DNA of 64,000 nt from Aureimonas psammosilenae. GTDB lineage: Bacteria > Pseudomonadota > Alphaproteobacteria > Rhizobiales > Rhizobiaceae. The stretch is taken from positions 62,001 to 126,000 of the forward strand of contig NZ_WEZG01000004.1 of the NCBI RefSeq assembly GCF_009176975.1, given 5' to 3'. The notes below the pieces were generated by a model, which was not told the DNA's origin, did no database searches, and worked only from the letters and a program-made list of their open reading frames with translations. Below are positions 51,122 through 60,532 of the stretch, one piece after another. A program made the position numbers and the translations under genes. Position 1 is the first letter of the stretch; each line of letters starts with the position of its first letter.

Positions 51122-52887
51122 CGGAGCTTCACACCATGGGCGAGGCCTTCTCATCCGAACAACGGCGCTGGCTGGAAGGTTTCGCGTCGGGCGCGGCCGC
51201 GGTGAAGACGCTACCCGCTCCCGCGACCCAGGCCGAGCCGGCGGGGCCGGACGCGGACATGCTGAAATCGCAGAACGCGGCACTGGCGCGCGGCGCCAAG
51301 CTCGCCGATCAGGAAAAGTGGAAGCGCGAGGAGCATCCGCTGGAAGCCTACGGCCGGTTGAAGCGGGAAGCGGAAGGGGGCGCCAAGCCCAAACCCGCCG
51401 ACAATTTCCGCTGGCGCTACCACGGCCTTTTCCACGTCGCACCCGCGCAGGACAGCTACATGTGCCGGATGCGCATCCCGAACGGCATCCTGAAGCACTG
51501 GCAATTCGCCGAAATCGCCGGGATCGCCGAGCGCTTCGGCGGCGGCTATTCCCATGTCACGACGCGCGCCAATCTCCAGATCCGCGAGATCAAGCCCGAA
51601 AACGGCGCCGCCCTTCTGGAAGCGCTCACCGATATCGGCGTCGTGTCGCGGGGCTCGGGCGCCGACAACATCCGCAACGTCACCGGCTCGGCGAGCGCCG
51701 GCATCGACCCGGCCGAGCTTCTCGACACGCGGCCCCACGCGCGCGACTGGCACCACCACATCCTGAACTCGCGCACCATGTACGACCTGCCGAGGAAGTT
51801 CAACGTGTCCTTCGACGGCGGCGGCGTGATCCCGACGCTGGAAGACACCAACGATATCGGCTTCCAGGCGGTGGAGGTGCTGCCCGGCGCGCCCATTGAG
51901 CCCGGCATCTGGTATCGCCTGATGCTCGGCGGGATCAGCGGCCACAAGGATTTCGCGCGCGACACGGGCGTCGTCCTGAAGCCCGCCGAGGCGGTGGCCG
52001 TGTCGGATGCGATCATCCGCGTTTATCTCGAACACGGCGACCGCACCAACCGCAACAAGGCGCGGCTGAAATACGTCCTCGACGACTGGGGCTTTCCCCG
52101 CTTCATCGAAGCGGTGGAGGAAAAGCTGGGGCAGAAGTTCGCGCGCGTCGAAACAGCCTTCGTCGCCCCCCGCCCCGTTCACGACCGGCAGGCCCATATC
52201 GGCGTCCACAAGCAGAAGCAGCCGGGCCTCAACTGGATCGGTGTCGTTCTGCCGACGGGCCGCATGACGGGCGAGGAGATGCGCGCGGTGGCGGCAATCG
52301 CCGGCGCGCTCGGCGACGGCGACGTGCGGCTCACCGTCTGGCAGAACCTGATCCTGTCGGGCGTGCCCGACGACAAGGTGGAGGAAGCCAAAGCGCGGAT
52401 CGTCGCCGCCGGGCTTCACTGGACGACAACGGCGGTGCGCGCCGGCCTCGTCGCCTGCACGGGCAATCGCGGCTGCAAGTTCGCCAATGCCGACACGAAG
52501 GGCCATGCGCTCGCCATCGCCGACCATCTCGACGCCAAAGGTTTCGATGTCGACCAGCCGGTCAACATCCACCTCACCGGCTGCCCCAATAGCTGCGCCC
52601 AGCATTATATCGGCGATATCGGGCTGCTCGGCGCCAAGGTCACGGTGAACGAGGACGGCGATCAGGTGGAAGGCTACCACCTTCATGTCGGCGGCGGCTT
52701 CGGGGCGGAGGCCGGCATCGCCAAGGTGATCTATCCCGACCTCAAGGCCAAGGACTTGCCGCGAACGGTGGAGAAGCTCCTCAAAGCCTATCTCGCGAAC
52801 CGCGCGACCGGCACCGAAAGCTTCGCCGCCTTCACGCGGCGCGTCGAGGCCGATCAGTTGAAGACCATGGCGGAGATAACCGCATGA
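51118..52887 (+). CDS. nirA: NirA-family nitrite reductase (siroheme / [4Fe-4S])
   Basis: 589 residues. After a ~100-residue N-terminal extension come the two repeats of the sulfite/nitrite reductase fold: YMCRMRIPNGILKHWQF, HVTTRANLQIREIKPENG and NIRNVTGSASAGID. The cluster/siroheme cysteines are in VACTGNRGCKFANADTK and HLTGCPNSCAQHYIGDIG. It reduces nitrite to ammonium using six electrons from ferredoxin or a dedicated flavoprotein. The N terminus has the motif FSSEQRRWLEGF (residues 11-22), closely matched in the following flavoprotein. Overlaps on both sides show tight translational coupling. Confidence 0.92.
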   Translation: MTELHTMGEAFSSEQRRWLEGFASGAAAVKTLPAPATQAEPAGPDADMLKSQNAALARGAKLADQEKWKREEHPLEAYGRLKREAEGGAKPKPADNFRWRYHGLFHVAPAQDSYMCRMRIPNGILKHWQFAEIAGIAERFGGGYSHVTTRANLQIREIKPENGAALLEALTDIGVVSRGSGADNIRNVTGSASAGIDPAELLDTRPHARDWHHHILNSRTMYDLPRKFNVSFDGGGVIPTLEDTNDIGFQAVEVLPGAPIEPGIWYRLMLGGISGHKDFARDTGVVLKPAEAVAVSDAIIRVYLEHGDRTNRNKARLKYVLDDWGFPRFIEAVEEKLGQKFARVETAFVAPRPVHDRQAHIGVHKQKQPGLNWIGVVLPTGRMTGEEMRAVAAIAGALGDGDVRLTVWQNLILSGVPDDKVEEAKARIVAAGLHWTTTAVRAGLVACTGNRGCKFANADTKGHALAIADHLDAKGFDVDQPVNIHLTGCPNSCAQHYIGDIGLLGAKVTVNEDGDQVEGYHLHVGGGFGAEAGIAKVIYPDLKAKDLPRTVEKLLKAYLANRATGTESFAAFTRRVEADQLKTMAEITA

Positions 52888-54509
52888 CGATCCAGACCCC
52901 CGTTATTCCCCGCATCGCGATTCCCGAAACCGCGCCCTTCTCGCCCGAACAGCGCGAATGGCTGTCGGGCTTCTTCACCGCCGCCCTGGTGCCGCTCGCG
53001 CCCGCCGGCGCGGTCAGCGACATCGCCGGGCTCGGCGAGGCCGGCAAGGCCGACGGCCCGGTTCTCGCCGACAACGACGCCGCGCCCTGGCACGACCCCT
53101 CGATGCCAGCGCCCGAGCGCATGGAACTCGCCAAGGGTGCCGCCCCCGCCCCGCGCCTGATGGCGGCCATGGCGCAGCAGGATTGCGGCCAATGCGGCTA
53201 CAATTGCGCCGACTACGCCAACGCGATCTTCCTGAAGACGGAAGAACGGCTGAACCTTTGCGTTCCGGGCGGCAAGGAAACGCTCAGGCTCGTCAAGCAG
53301 CTTGTCGCCGACCTGCCCGATGCGGGCGGCGCGAAGGCGGACGCCCCGCCGGTCAAGCTCGCCCCCGCCGAGCCGGGGGCCAAACCGATGGACGCCGCCG
53401 GCACATCCCGCGACAACCCCGCCGCCATCACCTTCCTGTCGCGCCAAAGGCTGAATGCGGAGGATTCCGATAAGGAAACCTTTCATGTCGAGTTCGACAT
53501 TTCGGACTCGCCCTTGTCCTACCGCGTCGGCGATTCCTGCGGCATCTTCGCCACCAACGATCTCGGCTATGTCGACCAGATCATCGCCATGCTCGGCTTC
53601 GCGCCGCGTACCGAAATCCGGGGCCGGACCCTGCGCGAGGTGCTGACGGAAGAGGTTTCGCTGGGAGCCGCGCCCGACGCCCTGTTCGAACTCTATTCTT
53701 ATCTCCTGGGCGGCGCGGCGCGCGACAAGATGCGGGCGCTGGCGCGCGGGGAGGACCCGGACGGCGACGCCGCCCTTCTCGACGTCTTCGCCGTGGTGCA
53801 GAAGTTCCCCCAAGCCCGCCCGCACCCGGAAGCCTTCGTGGAAGCGCTGGAGCCGCTGCAGCCGCGCCTCTATTCCATTTCCTCCTCGCCGAACGCCACG
53901 CCCGGCCGCTTGTCCTTGTCGGTCGATGCGGTGCGCTATCTCGTGGGCAAGCGCAAAAGGCTGGGCGTCGCTTCCACCTTCATCGGCTCCCGCGCGAAGC
54001 CGGGCGAACGGGTGCGCGCTTATATCCAGAAGGCGCATAATTTCGCCCTGCCGGCCGATCCGAACGTGCCGATCGTCATGGTCGGCCCCGGCACCGGCAT
54101 CGCCCCCTTCCGCGCCTTTCTCCATGAGCGGCAGGCAATCCGGGCGCCGGGGCGCAACTGGCTGTTCTACGGACATCGGCATGAGGGGAAGGACTTCTTC
54201 TACCGCGACGAACTCGAAGCCATGCGACGAGTGGGGCACCTCTCCAACCTGTCGCTCGCCTGGTCGCGCGACGACGGTGAAAAGGTCTATGTGCAGGACC
54301 GCATCCGCGAGAACGGCGCCGAACTCTGGCGCTGGCTCGAGGAAGGCGCGCATTTCTACGTCTGCGGCGACGCCAAGCGCATGGCCAAGGACGTGGAAGC
54401 GGCCGTGGTGGACCTCACCGTCCGACATGGGCAGAAAAGCGCCGCCGACGCCGCCGACTTCGTGACCGCCCTGAAGAAAAGCGGCCGCTATCAAGCCGAC
54501 GTCTACTGA
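52884..54509 (+). CDS. Fe-S flavoprotein reductase (CysJ-like FAD/NADPH domain), probable electron donor to NirA
   Basis: 541 residues. N-terminal motif FSPEQREWLSGFF (19-31); then an Fe-S domain of the RnfB type, QQDCGQCGYNCADYANAIF, with C101, C104, C108 and C126 (NLCVPGG); then a CysJ/cytochrome P450 reductase-type FAD and NADPH domain (PRLYSISSSPNATPGRLSL, MVGPGTGIAPFRAFLHE, HFYVCGDAKRMAKDVE) ending in tyrosine. The flavodoxin domain of CysJ is absent, apparently replaced by the [4Fe-4S] domain. Its position directly after nirA suggests it carries NADPH electrons to nitrite reductase rather than to sulfite reductase, although sulfite reduction cannot be excluded. Confidence 0.85.
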   Translation: MTIQTPVIPRIAIPETAPFSPEQREWLSGFFTAALVPLAPAGAVSDIAGLGEAGKADGPVLADNDAAPWHDPSMPAPERMELAKGAAPAPRLMAAMAQQDCGQCGYNCADYANAIFLKTEERLNLCVPGGKETLRLVKQLVADLPDAGGAKADAPPVKLAPAEPGAKPMDAAGTSRDNPAAITFLSRQRLNAEDSDKETFHVEFDISDSPLSYRVGDSCGIFATNDLGYVDQIIAMLGFAPRTEIRGRTLREVLTEEVSLGAAPDALFELYSYLLGGAARDKMRALARGEDPDGDAALLDVFAVVQKFPQARPHPEAFVEALEPLQPRLYSISSSPNATPGRLSLSVDAVRYLVGKRKRLGVASTFIGSRAKPGERVRAYIQKAHNFALPADPNVPIVMVGPGTGIAPFRAFLHERQAIRAPGRNWLFYGHRHEGKDFFYRDELEAMRRVGHLSNLSLAWSRDDGEKVYVQDRIRENGAELWRWLEEGAHFYVCGDAKRMAKDVEAAVVDLTVRHGQKSAADAADFVTALKKSGRYQADVY

Positions 54510-54516
54510 CCGACCT

Positions 54517-55179
54517 TCAGGTTCGGCGAGCGTAATAGGTGACGAACATATCCACGGCGCAATCCGCGCGCCGTACGAGATCGGCCTTGGAAGGCGTCTG
54601 CGACAGAAGAAGGCCGCGCAGTTCCAGATCGCTTTGCAGGAGGCTGTGGAACTGGATCGCGGCAAATTCCGGATCGGGAATGGCGGCGTTCCCCTTCTCG
54701 GTTTCGACGCGCAGGAAGTCGGCGATCCTCGCCATCACCGCCGCCGGTCCCTTCGCGTAGATCAACTGCCCGAGTTCGGGAAAGCGCGGAAGAATGCCGA
54801 ACAGCATTCGCCGGAATCCGACGGCCTCGTTCGTCAGGAACACGTCGTAGAAGTTCACGGCGATCCGGCGCAGCACCGCGCTCATGTCTCGGTCGCTCTC
54901 GCCGAGCGTCCAGATGCTTTCGTTGATGCGCTTCAGCCATTGAAGGACGATCGTCGTCAGAAGCTCGTCCTTGCCGGCGAAATACTTGTAGATCGTCACC
55001 TTCGACATGCCGGCGCTCGCCGCGACCATGTCCATGCTGACGGCGTCGAAACCGTGCGTCACGAACAAGGCCTGCGCTTCCGCCATGATCGCTTGCGCGC
55101 GGGCGTTGCGGCGCGCGAGCGCGCGCTTTTCGCGAGCCTCGTCGTTGCCGGAAGGGCGGGTCGGTTGCGGATTGGCCAT
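54517..55179 (-). CDS. TetR-family repressor of the adjacent RND efflux operon
   Basis: 220 residues from the ATG at 55179 with GAGGG upstream. The helix-turn-helix lies at residues ~45-75 (VSMDMVAASAGMSKVTIYKYFAGKDEL) and is preceded by a basic tail (EKRALARRNARAQ). The C-terminal domain is a helical ligand pocket of the AcrR/TtgR type. It is divergent from the efflux genes and ends 7 bp after the nitrate operon on the opposite strand. It probably represses the pump and itself through the palindrome in the gap, being released by a pump substrate. Confidence 0.88.
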   Translation of the reverse strand: MANPQPTRPSGNDEAREKRALARRNARAQAIMAEAQALFVTHGFDAVSMDMVAASAGMSKVTIYKYFAGKDELLTTIVLQWLKRINESIWTLGESDRDMSAVLRRIAVNFYDVFLTNEAVGFRRMLFGILPRFPELGQLIYAKGPAAVMARIADFLRVETEKGNAAIPDPEFAAIQFHSLLQSDLELRGLLLSQTPSKADLVRRADCAVDMFVTYYARRT

Positions 55180-55191
55180 GATCCCTCTATG

Positions 55192-55208
55192 AACTGAACC
55201 GTTCAGTT
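55192..55208. promoter_or_regulatory. TetR operator: perfect 17-bp palindrome
   Basis: AACTGAAC-C-GTTCAGTT is an exact palindrome with 8-bp arms around one central base. It sits in the 66-bp gap between the tetR gene (start 55179) and the first adaptor gene (start 55246), where it would overlap both promoters. The half-site TGAAC/GTTCA resembles those of AcrR-like regulators. Confidence 0.8.
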
Positions 55209-55245
55209 TATGAAGACCCTCCGTAGATGATGATGGAAGCCGCGA

Positions 55246-56370
55246 ATGGATAAGGCATGCCGCATCGCTCGCTTGCGCTTCTCACATCTGGCGCTCGGCC
55301 TCGTCGCCCTGCTTTTGGCGGCCTGCGGCGAGGAGCAAGCGCCGAAGACGCGGGCACCGACGCCCGTTCTGACGCAAAAGGCGCTTCTCACGGACCAGCG
55401 GCCGCAGGTCGCCCTCACCGGAACCATCGCAGCCGAAACCACGAGCAATCTCGGCTTTCGCTTGAGCGGGCGCGTGGCGAGCCGCGCGGTGGATGTCGGG
55501 GACCGCGTCGAAAAGGGTCAGGTCCTCGCGACGCTCGAAACCCGCGAACAGGAAGCGGACGTGAAAGCGGCCGAGGCCGGCGTCCAGTCGGCCGCCGCTT
55601 CCCTTCGCCAGGCACAGGCGACCTTCGAGCGCCAGTCCGCCCTGTTCGGAGGCGGCAACGCGACGCGCTCCAGCTTCGACGACGCCAACGAGCGGCTGGC
55701 TTCCGCCAAGGCGACGCTTGCCACGGCGCAAGCCGGGCTCGGCACGGCGCGCGACAATCTTGCCAATACCGAGCTTCGCGCCGATTCCGCCGGCCTCGTC
55801 ACGGCCCGCAACATCGAGGCGGGACAAGTGGTGGAAGCGGCGCAAACGGCCTTCACGCTTGCCGAGGACGGGGCGCGCGACGCCGTGTTCGACATCTACG
55901 AAGCGCTTCTGGCGCGCCCGCCCTCGAACGACAGGGTGGAGGTCAGCCTCCTGTCCGACCCCTCCGCGCGCGTATCCGGCACGGTGCGCGAGGTGTCCCC
56001 GGTGATCGATCCGGGTACGGGCTCGGTGCGGGTCAAGATCGCCCTGCCCCCCGATCTTCCCGCCGCCATGACGCTCGGCGCTCCGGTTTCGGGCGTCGGC
56101 ACCTTCGATTCCGGCAAGGCCGTCGCCCTGCCCTCGGCCGCGCTGACGAAGGATGCGGGCAAGCCCGCCGTCTGGGTGGTCGATCCGGCGACGAACAAGG
56201 TCGCCCCGCGCACGGTGGGGATCGCCGGATACCGGACGGGCATCGTGCTTCTGGGCGAGGGCTTGCGGGACGGCGACATCGTGGTGACGGCGGGCGGCCA
56301 GTTGCTGCGCCCCGGCGAGGTGGTGGAGCCGAGGGCCGGACCGCCGGCCCCGGAAGGAGCGCGCACGTGA
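55246..56370 (+). CDS. RND efflux periplasmic adaptor 1 (membrane fusion lipoprotein)
   Basis: 374 residues. The lipoprotein signal ends at LLAACGEE. The mature protein has the adaptor order: lipoyl half (GFRLSGRVASRAVDVGDRVE), an alpha-helical hairpin rich in Ala/Gln (about residues 100-165), the second lipoyl half (LRADSAGLVTARNIEAGQVV), beta-barrel and membrane-proximal domains. It bridges the inner-membrane pump and an outer-membrane channel, which is not encoded here. It overlaps the second adaptor gene by GTGA. Confidence 0.9.
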   Translation: MDKACRIARLRFSHLALGLVALLLAACGEEQAPKTRAPTPVLTQKALLTDQRPQVALTGTIAAETTSNLGFRLSGRVASRAVDVGDRVEKGQVLATLETREQEADVKAAEAGVQSAAASLRQAQATFERQSALFGGGNATRSSFDDANERLASAKATLATAQAGLGTARDNLANTELRADSAGLVTARNIEAGQVVEAAQTAFTLAEDGARDAVFDIYEALLARPPSNDRVEVSLLSDPSARVSGTVREVSPVIDPGTGSVRVKIALPPDLPAAMTLGAPVSGVGTFDSGKAVALPSAALTKDAGKPAVWVVDPATNKVAPRTVGIAGYRTGIVLLGEGLRDGDIVVTAGGQLLRPGEVVEPRAGPPAPEGART

Positions 56371-57461
56371 ACCGGTTGTCGTCGCCTGCCCTCGTGATCG
56401 CCGCCCTGGCCGGTCTTTCGGCCTGCACCGAAAAGGATGACGAGGCTCCCCCGCCGCCGGTGCGGCCCGTTCTGTCCACCGTCGTGCGCTCGGTCGAGCG
56501 GGTGGACGCGCGCTTCGCCGGCACGGTGCAGCCGCGTTTCCAGACCGATCGCGGCTTCCAGGTGCTCGGCCGCATCCAGTCCTATGACGTGGATGTCGGC
56601 GACCTCGTGAAGAAGGACCAGCCGCTCGCCGCCCTCGATCCGACGCCATTCGCGCTCGACGTGCGCTCGCGGGAAGGCGATCTGGAGCGGGCGCGCTCGC
56701 AGGCTGCCAATGCGGAAGCGGGTGCCGAGCGCACCCGCCGGCTGGTCGCGCAGAACGTGTCTTCCCAGGCCGAGCTCGACGCGGACATCCAGGCGCGTGA
56801 AGCGGGCGAGGCCTCGGTGCGTCAGGCGGAAGCGGAACTCGCCAAGGCGCGCGAGCAGCTCGGCTACGCCACGCTTTTGTCGGACGGCGACGGCGTGGTG
56901 ACCGCCAAGGACGCCGATGTCGGTCAGACGGTGGCCGCCGGCCAGAAGGTGATGACGGTGGCGCGCACCGATATCCGCGAGGCGGTGGTGGACCTTCCCG
57001 AAACCGTGGTCGGGGCGCTCGGGCGAAACGCGACGTTCCGCGTTCTTCTTCAGGCCGATCCGACGATCACGGCCACCGGCCGCGTGCGCGAGATCGCGCC
57101 CCAGGCCGACGCGGCGACGCGAACGAGGCGCGTGCGCATCACGCTGGACGATCCCTCGCCCGCCTTCCGGCTCGGCACGACCATTACCGCGACGCCGGTT
57201 TCCCCGCCGCGCGAGGGCGAGCCGGTGGAACTGCCGCGCTCGGCGATCCTCCAGAAGGATGGCGCGGCGCGGGTCTGGCTCGTGGACACGGCCGCGCGCA
57301 CGGTGCGGACCGTACCGGTGGAACTCGCGTCCGGAAGCCAAAGCGATGGGGTGGCGCGCGTTTCCGGTGGCCTCACCGCCGGCCAGCGGGTGGTCGTCGC
57401 CGGCGTCCATGCCCTCACTGAGGGCCAAGAGGTCAAGCTCGACGAGGAGAGCGGCAGTTGA
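56367..57461 (+). CDS. RND efflux periplasmic adaptor 2 (membrane fusion lipoprotein)
   Basis: 364 residues from a GTG overlapping the stop of adaptor 1. The lipobox is LSACTEK. The domain order matches that of adaptor 1: lipoyl (GFQVLGRIQSYDVDVGDLVK), helical hairpin (about residues 95-160), lipoyl (LLSDGDGVVTAKDADVGQTV), barrel and membrane-proximal parts. Sequence similarity to adaptor 1 is limited, so this is not a recent duplication. Pumps with two different adaptors are known in several proteobacteria; the pair probably forms a mixed hexamer around the trimeric pump. Confidence 0.9.
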   Translation: MNRLSSPALVIAALAGLSACTEKDDEAPPPPVRPVLSTVVRSVERVDARFAGTVQPRFQTDRGFQVLGRIQSYDVDVGDLVKKDQPLAALDPTPFALDVRSREGDLERARSQAANAEAGAERTRRLVAQNVSSQAELDADIQAREAGEASVRQAEAELAKAREQLGYATLLSDGDGVVTAKDADVGQTVAAGQKVMTVARTDIREAVVDLPETVVGALGRNATFRVLLQADPTITATGRVREIAPQADAATRTRRVRITLDDPSPAFRLGTTITATPVSPPREGEPVELPRSAILQKDGAARVWLVDTAARTVRTVPVELASGSQSDGVARVSGGLTAGQRVVVAGVHALTEGQEVKLDEESGS

Positions 57462-60400
57462 GTTCCGGTGGCTTCAACCTGTCCGACTGGTCGCTGCGCC
57501 ATCGCTCGCTGATCTGGTACTTCATGCTCGTCGGCGCGGTGGCCGGCCTTTTCTCCTATTTCAATCTCGGCCGCGCCGAGGACCCCGACTTCACCATCAA
57601 GACCATGATCATCCAGGCCGAATGGCCGGGCGCGACGATGGAGGAAACGGTCAACGAAGTCTCCGACCGGATCGAGAAGAAGCTCGAAGAGCTGAACAAC
57701 ATCGACTACACCAAGAGCATCAACCAGCCCGGCCGCGCGGTGGTGTACCTGTTCCTGAAGGACACGACCCCGGCTTCGCAGGTGAAGCCGACCTGGACGC
57801 GCGTCCGCGAGCTTTTGAACGACATCAAGCCGGACCTGCCCGAAGGCGTGCGGGGGCCGTTCTTCAACGACGATTTCGGCGACGTCTACGGCAATGTCTA
57901 CGCCTTCACGGCGGACGGCATCTCGCAGCGCCAGCTCCGCGACTATGTCGAATACGTGCGCTCGCAGATTCTGATGCTGCCCGACGCCGGCAAGGTGAAC
58001 CTCATCGGCGCGCAGGACGAGGTGATCTATCTGCGCTTTTCCACCCGCAAGGTCGCGGCCCTCGGGCTGACGCAGGAAATGGTGGTGGACCGCCTGAAGG
58101 CGCAGAACGCCGTGTCGCCGTCCGGCGTCATCGAGGCGGATGGCGAGCGCGTCAGCGTGCGCGTGTCCGGGCAGTTCGAGTCCGAGGAAAGCCTTCGCGC
58201 CATCAACCTTCGCATCAACGACCGCTTCTTCCGGCTGGGGGACGTCGCCGAGATCAGCCGGGGCTATGTCGACCCGCCGCAATCGCTCTTCAGCTACAAG
58301 GGCGAGCCGGCCATCGGCCTCGCCATCGGCATGAAGACCGGCTCCAACATCACCACCTTCGGCGAGGAGCTGAAGACGAAGATGGCGGGCGTCGAAGCGC
58401 AGCTTCCCTATGGCGTCGGGGTTCATCTCGTGTCGGACCAACCGCAGATCGTGGAGGAAGCGGTGGGCGGCTTCGTGAAGGCGCTGATCGAGGCGGTGGT
58501 GATCGTTCTCGCCGTATCCTTCATCAGCCTCGGCGTTCGCGCCGGGCTCGTGGTGGCGGTGACGATCCCGCTCGTCCTCGCGCTCACCTTCATGGTGATG
58601 GAGGTCTATGGGGTCGGCCTCCAGCGCATCTCGCTCGGCGCGCTCATCATCGCGCTTGGCCTTCTCGTGGACGACGCGATGATCGCGGTGGAGATGATGG
58701 TGGCGCGGCTGGAAGCGGGCGATCCGCTGGGGAAGGCCGCGACCTATGTCTACAGCCACACCGCCTTTCCCATGCTGACGGGAACGCTCGTCACCGTGGT
58801 CAGCTTCTTTCCCGTCGCCTTCAACAATGGCGGCGCGGGCGAGTTCACCTTCACGCTGTTCGTGGTGATCGCGGCCGCGCTTCTGATCTCCTGGGTGGTG
58901 GCGGTCCTGTTCGTGCCGCTTCTGGGCGTCACGCTTCTGCCGAACACCATGAAGGGTCACGGCGAGAAGAAGGGCGGCTTCTCACGGGCCTTCGGCGCGC
59001 TTCTGAGATTCTGCGTGCGCTGGAAATGGCTGACGGTCGCTGCCACCGTCCTCCTCTTCGCCTTCTCGATCTTCGGCATGCGCTTCGTGCAGCAGCAGTT
59101 CTTTCCCTCCTCCGACCGCGTCGAGCTGGTGGTGGACTGGACGCTGCCGCAGAACGCCTCCATCACCGAAACGCGGCAACAGATGGAGCGCTTCGAGAAG
59201 ACGGCGCTCGCCGGCGACGAGGATATCGCGCGCTGGTCCTCCTATGTCGGCCAGGGCGCGGTGCGCTTTCTTCTGTCCTTCGACGTGCAGCCTTCCACCC
59301 CGAACTACGGTCAGTTCGTGATCGTGACCAAGGATCTGGAAGCGCGCGAGCGGGTGCGCGCCAAGCTGGAAGACGTGATCCACCGCGATTTCGCCGGCAC
59401 CGACGGCTGGGTCCATCTTCTCGACATAGGCCCCCCGGTCGGGCGTGCCGTGCAGTACCGCATCAGCGGCCCCGATATCGAGGGCGTGCGGGAAGAGGCG
59501 CAGAAGGTCGCCTCCATCGTCTCAGCCAATCCCAATCTCGGCCTGACGGTGCAGGATTGGAACGAGCCGGCGCGCGTGGTGAAGGTCGACGTCCTTCAGG
59601 ACAAGGCGGCGCAGCTCGGCATCACCAACGAGACCATCGCCTCCACCCTCAACAGCATCGTCGGGGGAACGGCGGCGACGCAGGTGCGCGATTCCATCTA
59701 CCTCATCGACGTTCTGGGACGCGCCGAGGATGCCGAGCGCTCCTCCATCGACACGCTCCAGAACCTCCAGATCGCCACGGGCAACGGCGTCACCGTGCCG
59801 CTCGCGGCCATCGCCAACTTCCGCTACGAGCAGGAACCGCCCGTGGTCTGGCGGCGCGACCGCCTGCCGACCATTACGGTGAAGGCCGCCGTGATCACGG
59901 ACGTCCAGCCGGCGACGGTGGTGGCCGAGCTGCAGCCACAGCTCCAGCCGCTGATCGATGCCCTGCCGGTGGGCTACGCCGTGGTCACCGGCGGCGCGGT
60001 GGAGGAAAGCGCCAAGGGCCAGGGGCCGATCGTCAAGGTCGTGCCGATGATGCTCCTTGCCATGGCGACGATCCTGATGCTGCAGCTTCAAAGCTTCCAG
60101 CGCTTGTTTCTGGTGGTGGTGGTGGCGCCGCTCGGGCTCATCGGCGTGGTGGCGGCCCTGGTGCCCAGCGGGGCGCCGCTCGGCTTCGTGGCGATCCTCG
60201 GCATCCTCGCCCTGATCGGCATCCTGATCCGCAATTCCGTGATCCTCGTGATGCAGATCGAGGAATTGCGCGGCGAAGGGCTGGACGGTTGGAGCGCGGT
60301 GGTGGAAGCGACGGAGCACCGGATGCGCCCGATCCTTCTGACGGCCGCCGCCGCCAGCCTCGCGCTGATCCCGATCGCCTTCGAGATCTTCTGGGGGCCG

Positions 60401-60532
60401 ATGGCCTTCGCCATGATGGGCGGCATCATCGTGGGAACGGTGCTGACGCTTTTGTTCCTGCCCGCGCTTTACGTCGGCTGGTTCCGCCTGAAGGAGCCGG
60501 AAAGGCAGGCAAGCCCTATCCCACGCGGGTGA
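57458..60532 (+). CDS. RND-family efflux pump, inner-membrane permease subunit
   Basis: 1024 residues from a TTG that overlaps the adaptor stop, with GAGGAGA eight bases upstream. There are 12 membrane segments with two large periplasmic loops. The proton-relay motif is LLVDDAMIAVEMMVARLEAG in segment 4, and PVAFNNGGAGEFTFTLFVVI lies near segment 6. It belongs to the HAE1-like subgroup that exports hydrophobic and amphiphilic compounds by proton antiport. The N terminus has an unusually long cytosolic start (SSGGFNLSDWSLRHRSL). Its last 17 bp overlap the convergent receiver gene. Confidence 0.92.
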   Translation: MSSGGFNLSDWSLRHRSLIWYFMLVGAVAGLFSYFNLGRAEDPDFTIKTMIIQAEWPGATMEETVNEVSDRIEKKLEELNNIDYTKSINQPGRAVVYLFLKDTTPASQVKPTWTRVRELLNDIKPDLPEGVRGPFFNDDFGDVYGNVYAFTADGISQRQLRDYVEYVRSQILMLPDAGKVNLIGAQDEVIYLRFSTRKVAALGLTQEMVVDRLKAQNAVSPSGVIEADGERVSVRVSGQFESEESLRAINLRINDRFFRLGDVAEISRGYVDPPQSLFSYKGEPAIGLAIGMKTGSNITTFGEELKTKMAGVEAQLPYGVGVHLVSDQPQIVEEAVGGFVKALIEAVVIVLAVSFISLGVRAGLVVAVTIPLVLALTFMVMEVYGVGLQRISLGALIIALGLLVDDAMIAVEMMVARLEAGDPLGKAATYVYSHTAFPMLTGTLVTVVSFFPVAFNNGGAGEFTFTLFVVIAAALLISWVVAVLFVPLLGVTLLPNTMKGHGEKKGGFSRAFGALLRFCVRWKWLTVAATVLLFAFSIFGMRFVQQQFFPSSDRVELVVDWTLPQNASITETRQQMERFEKTALAGDEDIARWSSYVGQGAVRFLLSFDVQPSTPNYGQFVIVTKDLEARERVRAKLEDVIHRDFAGTDGWVHLLDIGPPVGRAVQYRISGPDIEGVREEAQKVASIVSANPNLGLTVQDWNEPARVVKVDVLQDKAAQLGITNETIASTLNSIVGGTAATQVRDSIYLIDVLGRAEDAERSSIDTLQNLQIATGNGVTVPLAAIANFRYEQEPPVVWRRDRLPTITVKAAVITDVQPATVVAELQPQLQPLIDALPVGYAVVTGGAVEESAKGQGPIVKVVPMMLLAMATILMLQLQSFQRLFLVVVVAPLGLIGVVAALVPSGAPLGFVAILGILALIGILIRNSVILVMQIEELRGEGLDGWSAVVEATEHRMRPILLTAAAASLALIPIAFEIFWGPMAFAMMGGIIVGTVLTLLFLPALYVGWFRLKEPERQASPIPRG

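Noticed and set aside
57050-58960. 636-codon minus-strand frame inside the RND pump
   Set aside because: Histidine- and arginine-rich antisense shadow; the RND protein on the other strand has complete family motifs.
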